Assembly: GCA_017458805.1 (NCBI GenBank)
Contig: JAFTAC010000351.1
Span: forward strand, 1 to 5,465
Source: Victivallales bacterium
GTDB lineage: Bacteria; Verrucomicrobiota; Lentisphaeria; Oligosphaerales; Oligosphaeraceae
DNA length: 5,465 bases
Direction of reading: 5' to 3'
In this document: piece after piece, positions 4,757-5,465 of the stretch
Numbering within the stretch: the first letter of the stretch is position 1
Layout: every line of letters starts with the position of its first letter
Made by a program: the position numbers and the translations under genes
The notes under the pieces: generated by a model
Told to the model about the DNA's origin: nothing
Database searches by the model: none
Seen by the model: the letters and a program-made list of their open reading frames with translations, nothing else

Positions 4757-5465
4757 ATGCTTAAAGGATTAGTGCCTTCTTTTGATACAAAAAAGGAGGC
4801 GTCAAATGCCAATGACGTTATGGCTGATGCTCGTAATACTGCCTTCATCAATGGTTGTGCAGCATGGTGTCAACAAAACATAGAAGATGCATGGGATGCA
4901 TTTGTCAAGGAAGGGAATGAAAACGGGCGCAACAATTCCATGTTGCCACTCTTTCTACGCTGGCTTCGGAATGGCCTGGACGTGGAAGACGCTGTGGAGC
5001 TTGCCTGCGAACGTTACTACGAAGAGTGGCCTGAGGGTGACCTCGATGCACACGAGCAGCTGGAACACGCCGCATGCAAGGCAGAAGAGATTATTGATGA
5101 TGATAATGCCACTCCTCGGCCTCACAAGGGGGCGCAAGGAACCATCTGTCGAAAAACTCAGATGGAAAGGCAGCAGAAGGCAGCGATAGAAGAGCTCAAA
5201 AACGAGTTTTGCCTGTCAGATATCCTGAAAGAAGCGGCCCAAATACCAGAAACAGCCCGTTTTGACTACATTGACCCGAATGACGAGTATGCAGATGAGT
5301 CTATGGAAACACTGGCAAGGTTCATGGCAGACGTGACCCGAACCATTCATGGCCTCAATGCCTATATCTTTTGTGGGAAGAGGGAACAGTCTGGATACCA
5401 AGAGCCGTGTTGGTATTACACTGGACAACCTGCCAAGGTGCCTGAGGACGATAAACTCATCCAGA
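4757..5465 (+). CDS. Primase-like (PriCT-type) mobile-element protein, C-terminus cut by window edge
   Basis: An open frame runs from the ATG at 4757 off the right edge (236 full codons). It has a strong ribosome site, AAAAGGAG at 4743-4750, six bases upstream. Residues 22-110 look like a helical domain: MADARNTAFINGCAAWCQQN, then GRNNSMLPLFLRWLRNGLDV (57-76), a helix ending YYEEWP, and another near 98-112. The GRNN start followed by leucine-rich helices resembles the PriCT-type helical domain found next to primase and helicase domains in phage and plasmid replication proteins. After a charged linker (about 113-150) comes a mixed region with ETLARFMADVTRTIHGLNAY (184-203) followed by IFCGKRE, which I cannot place firmly. 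A replication or primase-helicase role is plausible, since elements often carry integrase, excisionase and replication genes in this order. No Walker or primase active-site motif is visible in the part present. The coding call is strong, the function is tentative. Confidence 0.75.
   Translation, partial: MLKGLVPSFDTKKEASNANDVMADARNTAFINGCAAWCQQNIEDAWDAFVKEGNENGRNNSMLPLFLRWLRNGLDVEDAVELACERYYEEWPEGDLDAHEQLEHAACKAEEIIDDDNATPRPHKGAQGTICRKTQMERQQKAAIEELKNEFCLSDILKEAAQIPETARFDYIDPNDEYADESMETLARFMADVTRTIHGLNAYIFCGKREQSGYQEPCWYYTGQPAKVPEDDKLIQ

Noticed and set aside
4887..5428. Short open frames on both strands at the right end
   Set aside because: They overlap the open frame from 4757 that has a strong ribosome site and family-like motifs; they have no good ribosome sites and look like shadows.

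Overview
The window looks like the integration-module end of one or two mobile genetic elements in a bacterium. Genes are close to balanced in base composition, intergenic DNA is AT-rich, and four of the five genes have clear Shine-Dalgarno sites. Nothing here fixes the species. The style of the two integrases reminds me of gut members of the PVC group (Lentisphaerota, Kiritimatiellota or Verrucomicrobiota), but that is a weak impression, not evidence.

Layout. (1) 1-785, minus: the N-terminal 261 codons of an AAA15-type ATPase with a Walker A motif, cut by the window edge, probably a defence-type cargo gene. It has its own promoter-like sequence at 839-866. (2) 910-2244, minus: a 444-residue tyrosine recombinase (called Int1 here). 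(3) 2245-2548: the divergent control and attachment region. It holds operator-like repeats, a bidirectional terminator hairpin, a 45-base piece of a tRNA-Ala(GGC) gene running from the anticodon loop to the encoded CCA, a pair of GTCACCCTA repeats, and a perfect palindrome. (4) 2549-3982, plus: a second tyrosine recombinase of 477 residues (Int2). (5) 3983-4265: an intergenic stretch ending in a strong terminator, then an extended -10-like promoter. (6) 4266-4541, plus: a 91-residue helix-turn-helix protein of the excisionase/MerR type. (7) 4542-4756: an AT-rich leader with repeats and a hairpin. (8) 4757-5465, plus: the first 236 codons of a large acidic protein with a GRNN motif like that of the C-terminal helical domain of mobile-element primases, cut by the window edge.

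How the parts fit. The tRNA fragment is the expected footprint of an integrase that crosses over in the anticodon loop, and it sits between two divergently transcribed integrases. Two readings fit: a junction between two elements stacked in the same tRNA gene, or the attP region of one excised circular element that carries an integrase on each side. Int2, the helix-turn-helix gene and the primase-like gene look like an integration, directionality and replication module. The ATPase beyond Int1 looks like cargo.

The most unusual signal is in the recombinase active sites. Int2 has Asp where the first catalytic Arg should be, while Int1 has Asp at the late His/Trp position. Each keeps the residue the other has lost, so joint action at the shared site is worth testing.
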